Positions 37,043 through 46,333 of a stretch of DNA of 64,000 nt are shown one piece after another. This DNA comes from Bin55 sp028819195 (GTDB lineage Bacteria; Pseudomonadota; Gammaproteobacteria; Pseudomonadales; Azotimanducaceae). Location: NCBI GenBank assembly GCA_028819195.1, contig JAPPMF010000012.1:1-64000 (forward strand), given 5' to 3'. The position numbers were made by a program, and so were the translations under genes. A model generated the notes under the pieces. It had not been told where the DNA came from, searched no databases, and was given only the letters and a program-made list of their open reading frames with translations. Position 1 is the stretch's first letter. Each line of letters starts with the position of its first letter.

Positions 37043-40000
37043 ATGACGCAAACACTTGAATCCTATCCTTTAATGATTCCGCGTGTAGGACTAACCACAC
37101 ACTGGATCGACTGCCTAGGTTCAGTTGCACTTGAAACACTCGCCAACTTAGTGCAATTGGAAAACCGTTTGTTTTTGGTGGTCACCAACGATATGAAACA
37201 AGCTTTCGAGTATCGAAACGCATGCGAGTTTTTTGCTCCAGATATTCAGGTCCTGCAATTTCCTGATTATGAAATCCTTCCCTATGATGTTTTCTCACCG
37301 GCCGCGGACATTGTTTCACAACGGCTGTTTACGCTGTATACCCTACCCCATATTCAGTCCGGTATTATTGTCGTACCGATCCAAACACTTCTCCAAAAGA
37401 TCTGTCCCCGAGAGTATATACTCCCACGAATCTTTGATCTTCAAGTTGGCGGTCAGCTCGACATTCAGCAACTCGCAGAACAGCTCATTAGTGTCGGATA
37501 CCGACGCGTAGATGGCGTATTTGAGCACGGAGAATTCGCAGTACGTGGCTCGATAATCGATTTCTTCCCGATGGGTATCGATACTCCTTTCCGAATAGAT
37601 TTCCTAGACAACACTATCGAGTCCTTACGAACTTTTGATCCGGAAACCCAACGTAGCCAGAGTGTTAAGGAACACGTTCGGATTATGCCAGCGCATGAGT
37701 ATCCTTTGGATTCAGAATCGATCAAACGATTTCGAAATGCCTGGCACGATTCGTTTGCAGCTACGAAAACTCTTTCATCGATATACCGGGACATTAGTGA
37801 CGGTATATCAGTTGAAGGTATCGAATGTTATCTCCCTCTGTTCTTCGACGAAATGCATTCTCTACTACACTACGTCAACACAGATACTGTGGTTGTATTA
37901 ACCAGCAATATATCTAACGCGATCGACACTTTTTTAGATTCCGTACAACAACGCTTCGAACTACAAGCAGACAACTTAGAACGCCCACTGCTTACACCAG
38001 CGAAACTCTACTTTCGCGAGAATGAACTTCGTTCGATGTGGAACAAACATCCACGAATACAACTACACGAACTAACAAGACCAGGAAAACACACCACTTC
38101 ACTAGGGGGAATAACACTCCCAAATGTAGAACTTGAACCTCGGTCCCAAGATCCAGCGCGCAAACTACGGAGTTTTATTGCAAACGTTCAAGTGCCAGTA
38201 CTCGTCGTGGCAGAATCTTTGGGTCGGTTACGACACTTGATTGAGTTATTAACACGTACCCATTTAAAAGTTACCAACGTTGCTTCTTACGAAGAATTTC
38301 AACTTAAAGATGAAGGCATCTATACCCTGGTAGGACCGCTCGAAGACGGATTATGGACCGAAGATCGAGTCATCCTGACCGAATCGCAGATTCTTGGAAC
38401 TAGTAGCAAAGTTGATCATCGACGACGACTTCGAAGTCGTAATCTCGATCCTGATAGCATTATTCGAAATCTAACTGAATTACATCCGGGCGCTCCTGTT
38501 GTACATATTGACCATGGTGTGGGAAGGTATGTTGGGTTAGAAAACTTGGTTCATCGTTCACAAGTAACCGAGTTTGTCACATTGGAATACAAAGACGGCG
38601 ATCGACTGTATGTACCAGTTTCGTCACTTCACCTAATCTCGCGGTACACAGGTGCCGATGTGGACAAAGCTCCACTACACAAACTAGGTTCGAACACTTG
38701 GGTTAAAGCCAAACAACGTGCTGCGCGACGTATATACGACGTCGCGGTCGAACTATTAAATATCTATGCACGCCGCGAAGCAATGGAATCTATTCGTTTA
38801 CCTAAAACAGACGACGACTACGCGCGGTTTTGCGATCAATGCGAATTCGAACTAACACCCGATCAAGTTGACGCGACAACGAATTTGCTAGAAGACTTGA
38901 GTAAAACTCGCGCAACCGACAGACTGATATGTGGTGATGTAGGATTTGGAAAAACTGAAGTCGCAATGTGTGCTGCCTTTCATGTAGTGCAAAATGGTTT
39001 TCAGGTAGTCGTGCTAGTCCCCACGACTATTCTCGCTCAACAACATCTCGAAACTTTTGCGGATCGCTTCGCAAATTGGCCAATTAATATCGATTTGATA
39101 TCTCGTTTTCGTTCAAAATCTGAACTAGACATAACGCTAAAGAAAATTGAAAGTGGTAATTTAGACATTGTTATCGGTACTCATCGCTTACTACATACAT
39201 CTTGTGATTTCAAAAATTTAGGACTTCTCATAATCGATGAAGAACACCGATTTGGTGTCCGCGACAAAGAACGTATTAAAAATCTTAAAGCTGAAGTGGA
39301 CACCATTACCCTGACAGCAACTCCAATCCCAAGAACGTTAAATATGTCAATGGGGGGATTGAGAGATATTTCAATCATCACGACGCCACCGGCAAAACGT
39401 CTGGCAGTAAAGACTTTCATTCTTCCCTATAACCGCATCACGGTAACTGAAGCAATCTCTCGAGAACTCGCACGGGGCGGACAAGTGTTTTACGTTCACA
39501 ACAAAGTACAAACCATTCATGACGTCTACGAAGGCCTTAAGAAGTTAGTACCACACGCAAGAATCGACATTGGACACGGTCAAATGAATAAACGTTCTCT
39601 CGAACGAGTGATGTCAGATTTCTATCACCGCAAAAGCAACGTCTTAGTCTGTACGACCATCATTGAAAGCGGGATCGATGTACCTAATGCCAACACAATC
39701 ATTATTGATCGAGCAGACAAATTCGGACTAGCACAATTGCACCAACTTCGTGGGCGCGTAGGTCGTTCTACACGACAAGCGTATGCTTACCTGCTTACTC
39801 TACCAGACTCAGTCTTGACATTAGATACCAAAAAACGACTTGATGCAATCGCCAATGCCGGTGAATTAGGGAGTGGCTTCAATTTAGCAATTCACGATTT
39901 AGAGATTCGTGGCGCCGGCGAACTCTTGGGTCAGCAACAACATGGTCAATTGGAATCAATCGGCTTTACACTCTACATGCAAATGTTAAGTCAGACCGTA

Positions 40001-40492
40001 GAGACCTTGAAACGTGGAGTGGTACCAAATTTTGATAATCCAATACCAATGACTCACGAAATTAACTTACACACTTCAGTACTGTTTCCGGAGGACTATA
40101 TACCCAACATCCACACTCGATTAGTCTTGTACAAACGATTATCGGCAGTGGAAACACAGTTCGAATTAGATCTTCTAAAAAGCGAGGTCATTGATCGCTT
40201 TGGACCACTACCAATACCAGCAGAACACTTATTTCGCAGTACCTATTTAAAACTGCAAGCACAAAAGATTGGACTGAGTAAGATAAATATCGGTCCGGAC
40301 GGTGGACGCATTGAGTTCATGCAAGAAAACAAGATAGATACGACTCAGCTTGCACATCAAATCGCTATACATTCTGCAACGTTGCGCCTGACGAAAGACG
40401 GTATCATTCATATCCTACAAGCTCCTGAAGATGTTGACGAACGGTTTTCATGGATTGAAAAGTTTGTACAACACCTTAGAGTTAGGCAATGA
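37043..40492 (+). CDS. mfd: Transcription-repair coupling factor
   Basis: 1149 residues, full length. An N-terminal UvrB-homology module (about 1-330) is followed by the RNA-polymerase-interacting domain (about 480-560; HIDHGVGRYVGLENL...EYKDGDRLYVPV) and an RecG-like translocase with Walker A GDVGFGKTEVA, DEEHRFGV and LHQLRGRVGRS. The C-terminal TRCF domain blocks UvrA until needed. It removes stalled RNA polymerase and recruits UvrA. Start ATG 37043; the stop overlaps the next start as ATGA. Confidence 0.97.
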   Translation: MTQTLESYPLMIPRVGLTTHWIDCLGSVALETLANLVQLENRLFLVVTNDMKQAFEYRNACEFFAPDIQVLQFPDYEILPYDVFSPAADIVSQRLFTLYTLPHIQSGIIVVPIQTLLQKICPREYILPRIFDLQVGGQLDIQQLAEQLISVGYRRVDGVFEHGEFAVRGSIIDFFPMGIDTPFRIDFLDNTIESLRTFDPETQRSQSVKEHVRIMPAHEYPLDSESIKRFRNAWHDSFAATKTLSSIYRDISDGISVEGIECYLPLFFDEMHSLLHYVNTDTVVVLTSNISNAIDTFLDSVQQRFELQADNLERPLLTPAKLYFRENELRSMWNKHPRIQLHELTRPGKHTTSLGGITLPNVELEPRSQDPARKLRSFIANVQVPVLVVAESLGRLRHLIELLTRTHLKVTNVASYEEFQLKDEGIYTLVGPLEDGLWTEDRVILTESQILGTSSKVDHRRRLRSRNLDPDSIIRNLTELHPGAPVVHIDHGVGRYVGLENLVHRSQVTEFVTLEYKDGDRLYVPVSSLHLISRYTGADVDKAPLHKLGSNTWVKAKQRAARRIYDVAVELLNIYARREAMESIRLPKTDDDYARFCDQCEFELTPDQVDATTNLLEDLSKTRATDRLICGDVGFGKTEVAMCAAFHVVQNGFQVVVLVPTTILAQQHLETFADRFANWPINIDLISRFRSKSELDITLKKIESGNLDIVIGTHRLLHTSCDFKNLGLLIIDEEHRFGVRDKERIKNLKAEVDTITLTATPIPRTLNMSMGGLRDISIITTPPAKRLAVKTFILPYNRITVTEAISRELARGGQVFYVHNKVQTIHDVYEGLKKLVPHARIDIGHGQMNKRSLERVMSDFYHRKSNVLVCTTIIESGIDVPNANTIIIDRADKFGLAQLHQLRGRVGRSTRQAYAYLLTLPDSVLTLDTKKRLDAIANAGELGSGFNLAIHDLEIRGAGELLGQQQHGQLESIGFTLYMQMLSQTVETLKRGVVPNFDNPIPMTHEINLHTSVLFPEDYIPNIHTRLVLYKRLSAVETQFELDLLKSEVIDRFGPLPIPAEHLFRSTYLKLQAQKIGLSKINIGPDGGRIEFMQENKIDTTQLAHQIAIHSATLRLTKDGIIHILQAPEDVDERFSWIEKFVQHLRVRQ

Positions 40493-41688
40493 AATGGTAC
40501 CTGCGAGTGTTATTTTGGGTGACCTTTGGCGTGACACCATTGATCAATTTACACGCACAACAGGAACCTCGAGATCTACTTCAACAAAACTGGTACGAAA
40601 TCGAAGTTATTCTCTTTGAACCCACTAAGCCCGTATTTACAAACGAATCGTTAATTCACGTTGCAGAGAAACGAATTCTAACGCTTCCAGTGAGAACTTT
40701 GGAATATGATGAACAGGAGTTGGGCAAGTTGTTTACTGAAGAAGATATTCTTGGTAGAAACCCAGAGTACGAAGACTCTTTATTCTTAACACCATTGGAG
40801 ACGGACATTGGATGGCCCCGACAGTCGCCTCATGATTCAATCAATTCTGAACAACCAGTTCTATTCGATGAAAACTGCTGGGTTCATGTGTTACCAAGTC
40901 TAAGTACTACTGCTGATTTCGAACGAGAAGTTCTAGACAACTCGATGAGTGACGAAAGAGTCAATGAAACTCATGCGCAAGAAATCTCTAACTTACGAGA
41001 TTCTCGATTACCAGCCTGGGCACCAGACTCGTGGCAAACCTTTGAATGGTCAGTTGCTAGTATGGGTAATCTACTCGGTCTGTGCAACGAAGATATTTTG
41101 TTCCTACTCGGTGATTCGAACTTGAACGTCTTGTTTGAAAGTGTCGCGCAGGACTCCACCACACTCGGAGAGGAGTTTGCAGAAAATGCAGAGATCACCT
41201 CTGAAGCGATTCACCAATCTTTTCGAGAATTCGAAAACGATCTGAGGTTGTCTTCCTTCTCGCCGATCTCTGACAATCGGCGGCTGAATAGTGTAGTGAA
41301 CCGATTAAAAAACGAAGACTATCGAGTCATCGAACATTTCGTCTGGCATCAGCCAGCCTCGGCACTCAATAGCACTGAAAAATTACTAGTGCAATTTGGA
41401 TACTTCAAAACACGGCAGTTTCGCGAAGTAGAAGGTACCATCAATCTTCAGCTAGGTCGCTACCTTCACTTAGACATCGATTTGTGGAAAATTCTCGCCG
41501 AACCACCTAACTTTACTGCTGACAATTATTCGTTTCATTCACCGATTTTCTATTATCGAATGCACGAATCTAGACGACTTCGTTTAGGTGAAATGCATTA
41601 TTTCGACCATCCTAAATTTGGACTCTTAGTTCAAGTTCGACGAGTATCAATACCTGAACGATTAATTGATTTATTCAATCAGTTGTAA
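40489..41688 (+). CDS. csiV: CsiV-family protein
   Basis: 399 residues, signal peptide (LRVLFWVTFGVTPLINLHA) then WYEIEVILFEP, the N-terminal hallmark of CsiV. The C-terminal domain has LGRYLHLDIDLW, YRMHESRRLRLGEMHYFDHPKFGLLVQV as in the family. CsiV proteins are periplasmic, implicated in peptidoglycan binding. The gene directly after mfd (four-base overlap) is a conserved arrangement in this class. Its last 18 bases overlap the end of the convergent phosphorylase gene. Confidence 0.85.
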   Translation: MKWYLRVLFWVTFGVTPLINLHAQQEPRDLLQQNWYEIEVILFEPTKPVFTNESLIHVAEKRILTLPVRTLEYDEQELGKLFTEEDILGRNPEYEDSLFLTPLETDIGWPRQSPHDSINSEQPVLFDENCWVHVLPSLSTTADFEREVLDNSMSDERVNETHAQEISNLRDSRLPAWAPDSWQTFEWSVASMGNLLGLCNEDILFLLGDSNLNVLFESVAQDSTTLGEEFAENAEITSEAIHQSFREFENDLRLSSFSPISDNRRLNSVVNRLKNEDYRVIEHFVWHQPASALNSTEKLLVQFGYFKTRQFREVEGTINLQLGRYLHLDIDLWKILAEPPNFTADNYSFHSPIFYYRMHESRRLRLGEMHYFDHPKFGLLVQVRRVSIPERLIDLFNQL

Positions 41689-42459
41689 AACACGTTCTAG
41701 ATAATCTCTAAGAACCGGTATACGGCTAGACGTCATTACAGGGATTTGTTCAATATCGATGGTTTTTCCCCCGACCCCTGCTGCTTTATTAACAACTAAA
41801 CATATTGCAGCATAATTTAACCCGATTTCGCGCGCGAGCGCTGCTTCAGGCATTAAGGTCATACCAACTAAATCACAGCCATCTTTTCGCATACGGTTGA
41901 TTTCCGCAGCGGTTTCTAGTCGTGGTCCCTGCGTACAACCATAAGTCCAATGGGGTTGTTCCGAAGAAGGACTTTCGTTAGGCAACGCTTGGTTTAGTGC
42001 TTCACGTAAAGTTCCTGAAAATGGAAACGTGAAATCAATACTAGCAAACTCTAGTTCTTTAGCAAACGTGTGTTCGCGACCAAAGGTGTAATCGACTATT
42101 TGGTCCGGGATCACAATATCACCAATCTCAACACTAGCATTAACACCTCCAACTGTAGCAGTCGCGAGCAAGGATTGGACCCCTAGTTCTTTGAAAGCCC
42201 AAACATTCGCCCGATAGTTGACATCAAACGCTTTGATCTGTGAACTAGTACCATGTCGTGCTAAACACCAAATCAATCGATTGGATATTGATGTGAGAAC
42301 AAAGGCAGCAGATGGGGCACCGAAAGGAGTATCTACCTCAATAACCCGAAGATGCTGACCTAGAATCGCTGACAAATTGGTACCGGTGATTAAACCGATA
42401 GTAGCATTAGCTTTAGTTTGCGACTGCATAAATTGCGGGTAAGTCACGGTATTTGCCAT
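41671..42459 (-). CDS. S-methyl-5'-thioinosine phosphorylase (MTAP family)
   Basis: 262 residues of the purine-nucleoside/MTA phosphorylase family: GLITGTNLSAILG, CLARHGTSSQIKAFDVNYRANVWAFKELGV, TATVGGVNASVEIGDIVIPDQIVDYT, YGCTQGPRLETAAEI, DLVGMTLMPEAALAREIGL. Pseudomonas members of this subgroup split methylthioinosine to hypoxanthine and methylthioribose-1-phosphate. Pairing with a hypoxanthine phosphoribosyltransferase supports that use over MTA. Start ATG 42459, with GGGGGA upstream, overlaps the preceding gene by 47 bases. Confidence 0.87.
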   Translation of the reverse strand: MANTVTYPQFMQSQTKANATIGLITGTNLSAILGQHLRVIEVDTPFGAPSAAFVLTSISNRLIWCLARHGTSSQIKAFDVNYRANVWAFKELGVQSLLATATVGGVNASVEIGDIVIPDQIVDYTFGREHTFAKELEFASIDFTFPFSGTLREALNQALPNESPSSEQPHWTYGCTQGPRLETAAEINRMRKDGCDLVGMTLMPEAALAREIGLNYAAICLVVNKAAGVGGKTIDIEQIPVMTSSRIPVLRDYLERVLQLIE

Positions 42460-42934
42460 TCAAGTCCATCCCCCTACCGATTAAATATCGATTCGGTGCG
42501 TGCAGAGCAACATAGTCCGGTTCCATAGAGCGCTTCAAGTTACTTTCTTTTTTCAATAGAACTACCGAATAGATTTCGCTGGTAACCTTACCGAGTAAGT
42601 CATACACGAACTCAAGTGTCAAACCATCGTCAAAAACGTCGTCGATGACTATTACAGTTTTTCCTTCAACATTTTTGATGTTACCATCAATGAGTTGGGG
42701 GTCATAACTCTTCTGTCCTTGGTAACGTTGTATTCGAATAAACTCAATCTCTAGATCAACGACAAGACGTCGTGTGAGATCCCAAGTGAATGGCAATGCC
42801 CCTCGCAGAAGACTTAAAAAGGTAACGGTTTGATCTACAAAATCAACGTTTATTCTGACTGCTACTCGATCAATGGCTCGGTCAATCTCATCGGCTGAAA
42901 ATATCAACTCAGCATTCGCCGGCGGTAGACTCAC
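42413..42934 (-). CDS. Hypoxanthine/guanine phosphoribosyltransferase
   Basis: 173 residues, type I PRTase fold. PRPP-binding motif VIVIDDVFDDGLTL (about 105), hood-side FLSLLRGALPF and IQRYQG. It converts hypoxanthine (and probably guanine) plus PRPP to the nucleotide. It is coupled to the MTI phosphorylase gene, whose product would supply hypoxanthine. Start ATG 42934 overlaps the MscS stop by four bases. Confidence 0.9.
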   Translation of the reverse strand: MSLPPANAELIFSADEIDRAIDRVAVRINVDFVDQTVTFLSLLRGALPFTWDLTRRLVVDLEIEFIRIQRYQGQKSYDPQLIDGNIKNVEGKTVIVIDDVFDDGLTLEFVYDLLGKVTSEIYSVVLLKKESNLKRSMEPDYVALHAPNRYLIGRGMDLNGKYRDLPAIYAVAN

Positions 42935-44058
42935 TGTGGATCAGGTTCGGGAGTAATTTGATCAGGTAAATGGACCGTCTGAGTAGGAAATGCAAAGTCT
43001 GCACCATGTTTTCGAACTATTTCAGCTATCAATAAGAGTATTTCTTCTTTGATTTCATGAAACTCCGTCCACACTGTGGTCTTGGTAAACGTATAGACAA
43101 AAAAGTTTACTGAAAAATCCCCGTACGAAACTAAATTTACCATCAAAGTTTTTGTCGTATCAATAGCTGGATGATTTCTTAACATCTCTCGCACTTCATC
43201 GATTAACGGTTTAACAATTTCGACATCTTTGTATCGGACTCCGAAATGTTCATAAATCCTACGGTTAATCATTCTCTGGGGATTCTCCACAGTGATACTA
43301 GTAAACGTCGCGTTCGGTACATAGAGTGGTCGTTGATCGAAAGTTCGTATCCGAGTCATTCTCCAGCCAATGTCTTCAACGGTTCCCTCAATCTCTTTAT
43401 CAGGAGAACGAATCCAATCCCCCACGGCGAACGGTTTATCGATAAACAACATCAATGCTCCAAAGAAATTTGCTAACAAATCGCGCGCTGCAAATCCAAT
43501 CGCTATACCACCAATTCCACCCGCCGCTAAAACGCCGCTAATCCCAACTTCAAATCGTTGCAGAATAATCAAAAACGCTGTAATCGATACCGTTGCCCGC
43601 AGTATTTTCCCAACGGCTGCAGCGGTCGCTGGATCCCAAGTTGATTTCTTAGATCCATCCACTCCGGAGACCATTAGATCTTGGAATTCTCGGATGAATC
43701 GAATCGTGAACCAAGCTAACATAGCGATGATAGAAGCATCCCTCAGTCTCCCAACAACGACCAACAGTTGTTCCTTAAATTCTTGTTCTTGGAGCGTAGC
43801 GCTCGCGGCAATACTCGCGGCCCAGCTGATCCCAATCACCCAAATGAGCCAGCCCAACGGACGCCGGATAGAACGATATAAGATATCATCCCATGGCGTT
43901 TTCGTTGCATCTACCCTTTTCTCAAACCGAAGTAATATCCGTTTCGCAATTTCTCGTGTAACGGCTGTGAAAAATACGATGAGAAGTATGTAGAGCATCC
44001 ATACATGGGAACCCCATGAAATCTGTTCAAGGAACTCTGCAACGCTAATGCTATCCAC
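42931..44058 (-). CDS. MscS-family mechanosensitive channel
   Basis: 375 residues. Membrane helices at about 18-38, 70-95, 125-145 and 165-190 precede the pore-lining helix and MscS beta domain (GIGGIAIGFAARDLLANFFGALMLFIDKPFAVGDWI). A long C-terminal alpha/beta vestibule follows. It releases solutes on hypo-osmotic shock. First gene of a three-gene minus-strand run with the purine-salvage pair; GNYXT spacing suggests one transcript. Confidence 0.92.
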   Translation of the reverse strand: MDSISVAEFLEQISWGSHVWMLYILLIVFFTAVTREIAKRILLRFEKRVDATKTPWDDILYRSIRRPLGWLIWVIGISWAASIAASATLQEQEFKEQLLVVVGRLRDASIIAMLAWFTIRFIREFQDLMVSGVDGSKKSTWDPATAAAVGKILRATVSITAFLIILQRFEVGISGVLAAGGIGGIAIGFAARDLLANFFGALMLFIDKPFAVGDWIRSPDKEIEGTVEDIGWRMTRIRTFDQRPLYVPNATFTSITVENPQRMINRRIYEHFGVRYKDVEIVKPLIDEVREMLRNHPAIDTTKTLMVNLVSYGDFSVNFFVYTFTKTTVWTEFHEIKEEILLLIAEIVRKHGADFAFPTQTVHLPDQITPEPDPQ

Positions 44059-44214
44059 TTTTTTAGACCATTAATACCAACAATTTCCTGTTAGAAATTT
44101 TAGATACTTGCGGAAGGCTTTCAACTTCAAGTTTTAAAATCAAAATAAATTCGTCGAATTGACTCAAAAATGACGAGAGTAATTAGGGAAAATGTTCATG
44201 CTTTCAGTCTTTAC

Positions 44215-44244
44215 TGAACATAAGAGAATGGTTTTTTATATAAT
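44215..44244 (+). promoter_or_regulatory. Putative sigma-70 promoter of lexA
   Basis: -35 TGAACA (44215-44220, two mismatches to consensus) and -10 TATAAT (44239-44244), 18-base spacer. It is followed by a near-perfect ribosome site AAGGAGGTG at 44268-44276, in front of the lexA ATG. No canonical CTGT-N8-ACAG LexA operator was found over the promoter. Confidence 0.5.
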
Positions 44245-44283
44245 ATACGTTTGAATACTACCACCTTAAGGAGGTGAATCACA

Positions 44284-44925
44284 ATGTTTGATAAAACGGT
44301 TAAGAAACTGACAGCACGACAAGAAGAAGTGCTGGGAATGATTGTCGATTGGATCAACTCTCACGGTTATCCCCCAACTCGCCGAGATATTGGCGACCAC
44401 TTTAACTTTCGATCACCGAATGCATCGGAAGAACACCTTAAGGCACTAGAACGTAAAGGTGCAATAATAGTCAATCGACACACTTCTCGTGGGATTATCG
44501 TACACCCAAAGTTCAACCCACCGAAAAATGCTGAAAACATCAGCCAATTACCAGTGGTGGGTTTGGTTGCTGCCGGTAGTCCTATTCTTGCCGAAGAACA
44601 TGTCGAACGATACGTGGACATTTCAAAAGAAATGTTTAGTCCGCGCGCAGACTACTTTCTCCGCGTTCAGGGAGATAGTATGACCGGGGTTGGGATCATG
44701 GATGGAGATCTACTCGCTGTTCATAAGACCACGGACGTTCGTAATGGTCAAATAGTAGTCGCGCGAATTGACGATGAAGTAACTGTAAAGCGGTTTCAAT
44801 TAGAAGAAGACGGTATGGTCTGCCTCTACCCTGAAAACCCGTGGTTCCAAAGAATTGTCGTCGACGAAGATACAGCTAGTTTTGAGATTGAAGGAATTAG
44901 TGTCGGGCTTGTAAGAGAACACTAG
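44284..44925 (+). CDS. lexA: SOS repressor LexA
   Basis: 213 residues. Winged helix with PPTRRDIGDHFNFRSPNASEEHLKAL (recognition helix as in gammaproteobacteria), self-cleavage site Ala97-Gly98 (VAAGSP), catalytic Ser132 (GDSM) and Lys169. It represses SOS genes and cuts itself when RecA is active. Recognition-helix conservation predicts the usual CTG-N10-CAG operators. The gene borders the accessory island that runs to topA. No sulA follows it, unlike in Pseudomonas. Confidence 0.97.
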   Translation: MFDKTVKKLTARQEEVLGMIVDWINSHGYPPTRRDIGDHFNFRSPNASEEHLKALERKGAIIVNRHTSRGIIVHPKFNPPKNAENISQLPVVGLVAAGSPILAEEHVERYVDISKEMFSPRADYFLRVQGDSMTGVGIMDGDLLAVHKTTDVRNGQIVVARIDDEVTVKRFQLEEDGMVCLYPENPWFQRIVVDEDTASFEIEGISVGLVREH

Positions 44926-45591
44926 AATTGGAAGTAGGCGCTTGGAACATAGTCTTACATTTACTCTAAATTCAAGTAATACTTCTCGACTAACTGCATG
45001 GGAAATTAACCATTTTGTGTACATGACCCGATCCCAGGCTTGCCGAGGCCGGGATGCGTTCGCCTCGAAATGTGTGACTAAATCTGGTTAACTTTCGAAT
45101 CGCGAGTGTTTTCTGGTGCAAATCTCAATCGAACTCAAAAGCAAACTTCCTGACAAAGACTACAATGACCATCGAATTGAGTGACACAATTGTGCTTAAC
45201 CAATTCCATTACGCGAGCTACACCAAATAGGGTATTGCGTTCGACATCGGGTAGAGATTATCTCAATTGTGGTGTTGAGATAGTCTTTCTATTCGACTCG
45301 CGGCGAACATTTAAGACCAATGTCCGATGAAACTTCACCTCTGCAAACTTCCATCGGCGAGAAGGACGTCCACCAATACTCGTAAAATTACCTGCAAAAT
45401 CAAGCAATCACAAGACTATCGCTGGCACTTCAGTCAGTGACGGAGAAGTAAAACTACGGCATGTTCATGTTCTATCGCAATGAAGTGAGTTACATCATGC
45501 AATAAATTGCAAGATTGAATCTGTCAATATATGAGAAACTACATATTCACATTGGTATCATTTCTTTCTTCGTTAGTAGTTCAAAACAAAA
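44926..45591. other. Gene-free left border of the island
   Basis: 666 bases without a credible ORF in any frame. A hairpin at 45031-45055 (ATCCCAGGC pairing with GCCGGGAT, one bulge) is GC-rich against its surroundings. A terminator-like hairpin lies at 45256-45290. No transposase, integrase or tRNA remnant could be recognised by translation. Confidence 0.5.
45256..45290 (+). terminator. Terminator-like hairpin
   Basis: GATTATCTCAA (45256-45266) pairs with TTGAGATAGTC (45275-45285) over eleven positions with one wobble and an eight-base loop, followed by TTTCT. It lies 330 bases beyond lexA with no ORF between, so it ends either a long lexA 3' UTR or an unannotated small RNA. Confidence 0.55.
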
Positions 45592-46290
45592 ATGAGTAGT
45601 TTGTGGCATCAGAAACTCACTACCGTAGGAGACATCGTCGTAGTGTATATTGATCTATCCAACAACGAAATTTGGGAAAATCAGGCATTTCACTTGCTCG
45701 ATAAGTCAGAACAAACAAGAGTACATCGTTTCCGGGACCGAAGTGCACGACGAGAATTTACACTTTGTCGAGCTGCATTACGCTATCATCTCTGTAAGAT
45801 GAATGATTGCAAAAACAAAGAGTTGCGGATAATTTCGCATGATAACGAAAAACCAGTGGCGTACATCAATGGTTCGAAAATTCGGTACGAATTCAATTTG
45901 AGTCACACGACTGGGCATGGTTTGCTGGCGCTTGCACCGACGAGGCGATTAGGCATAGACGTCGAGCATCGAAACTTACAGGTTGACATTGATGGACCAA
46001 TTTCCGAAACATTTGCTGAATCCGAAAAGCAAGCTCTAAGTCAACTCGAAACGCGAGACAAAGTCGATGTTTTCCTTCGAATATGGACTGCAAAAGAAGC
46101 TCTAATCAAAGCCACCGGAGAAGGTTTTAGGGCTGACACTACATCATTTTCCGTACCCGATGAGTTTTTTCGTGGATCTTGCAACAAATTCTCACCTTTC
46201 CGCCTTCCACATTACCACGAATTTGAATGGACTATCCTAAATCTAAGTTCTACCTCTTATGTTGCAACGCTAGTGTATGAAGTAGCTTGA
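45592..46290 (+). CDS. 4'-phosphopantetheinyl transferase (Sfp type)
   Basis: 232 residues. Motifs of Sfp/AcpT enzymes: FNLSHTTGHGLLAL, GIDVEHRNL (Mg-binding Asp/Glu) and IWTAKEALIKATGEGF (WxxKEA). It moves phosphopantetheine from CoA to the serine of carrier proteins. The only carrier domain in the window is in the PKS 4 kb away, so it is the likely activator of that ACP. Start ATG 45592. It may start a two-gene unit with the hydrolase 43 bases downstream. Confidence 0.93.
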   Translation: MSSLWHQKLTTVGDIVVVYIDLSNNEIWENQAFHLLDKSEQTRVHRFRDRSARREFTLCRAALRYHLCKMNDCKNKELRIISHDNEKPVAYINGSKIRYEFNLSHTTGHGLLALAPTRRLGIDVEHRNLQVDIDGPISETFAESEKQALSQLETRDKVDVFLRIWTAKEALIKATGEGFRADTTSFSVPDEFFRGSCNKFSPFRLPHYHEFEWTILNLSSTSYVATLVYEVA

Positions 46291-46333
46291 TTCTGATACC
46301 ACCAATTAATTCACATTTGATCTTTTCGTAATA

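Noticed and set aside
44059..44283. LexA operator in front of lexA, and likewise in front of uvrB
   Set aside because: Looked for CTG-N10-CAG on both strands; only half-sites were found.
45150..45480. Possible transposase remnant in the lexA-PPTase gap
   Set aside because: Translations in both directions gave only short broken fragments without DDE or integrase motifs.
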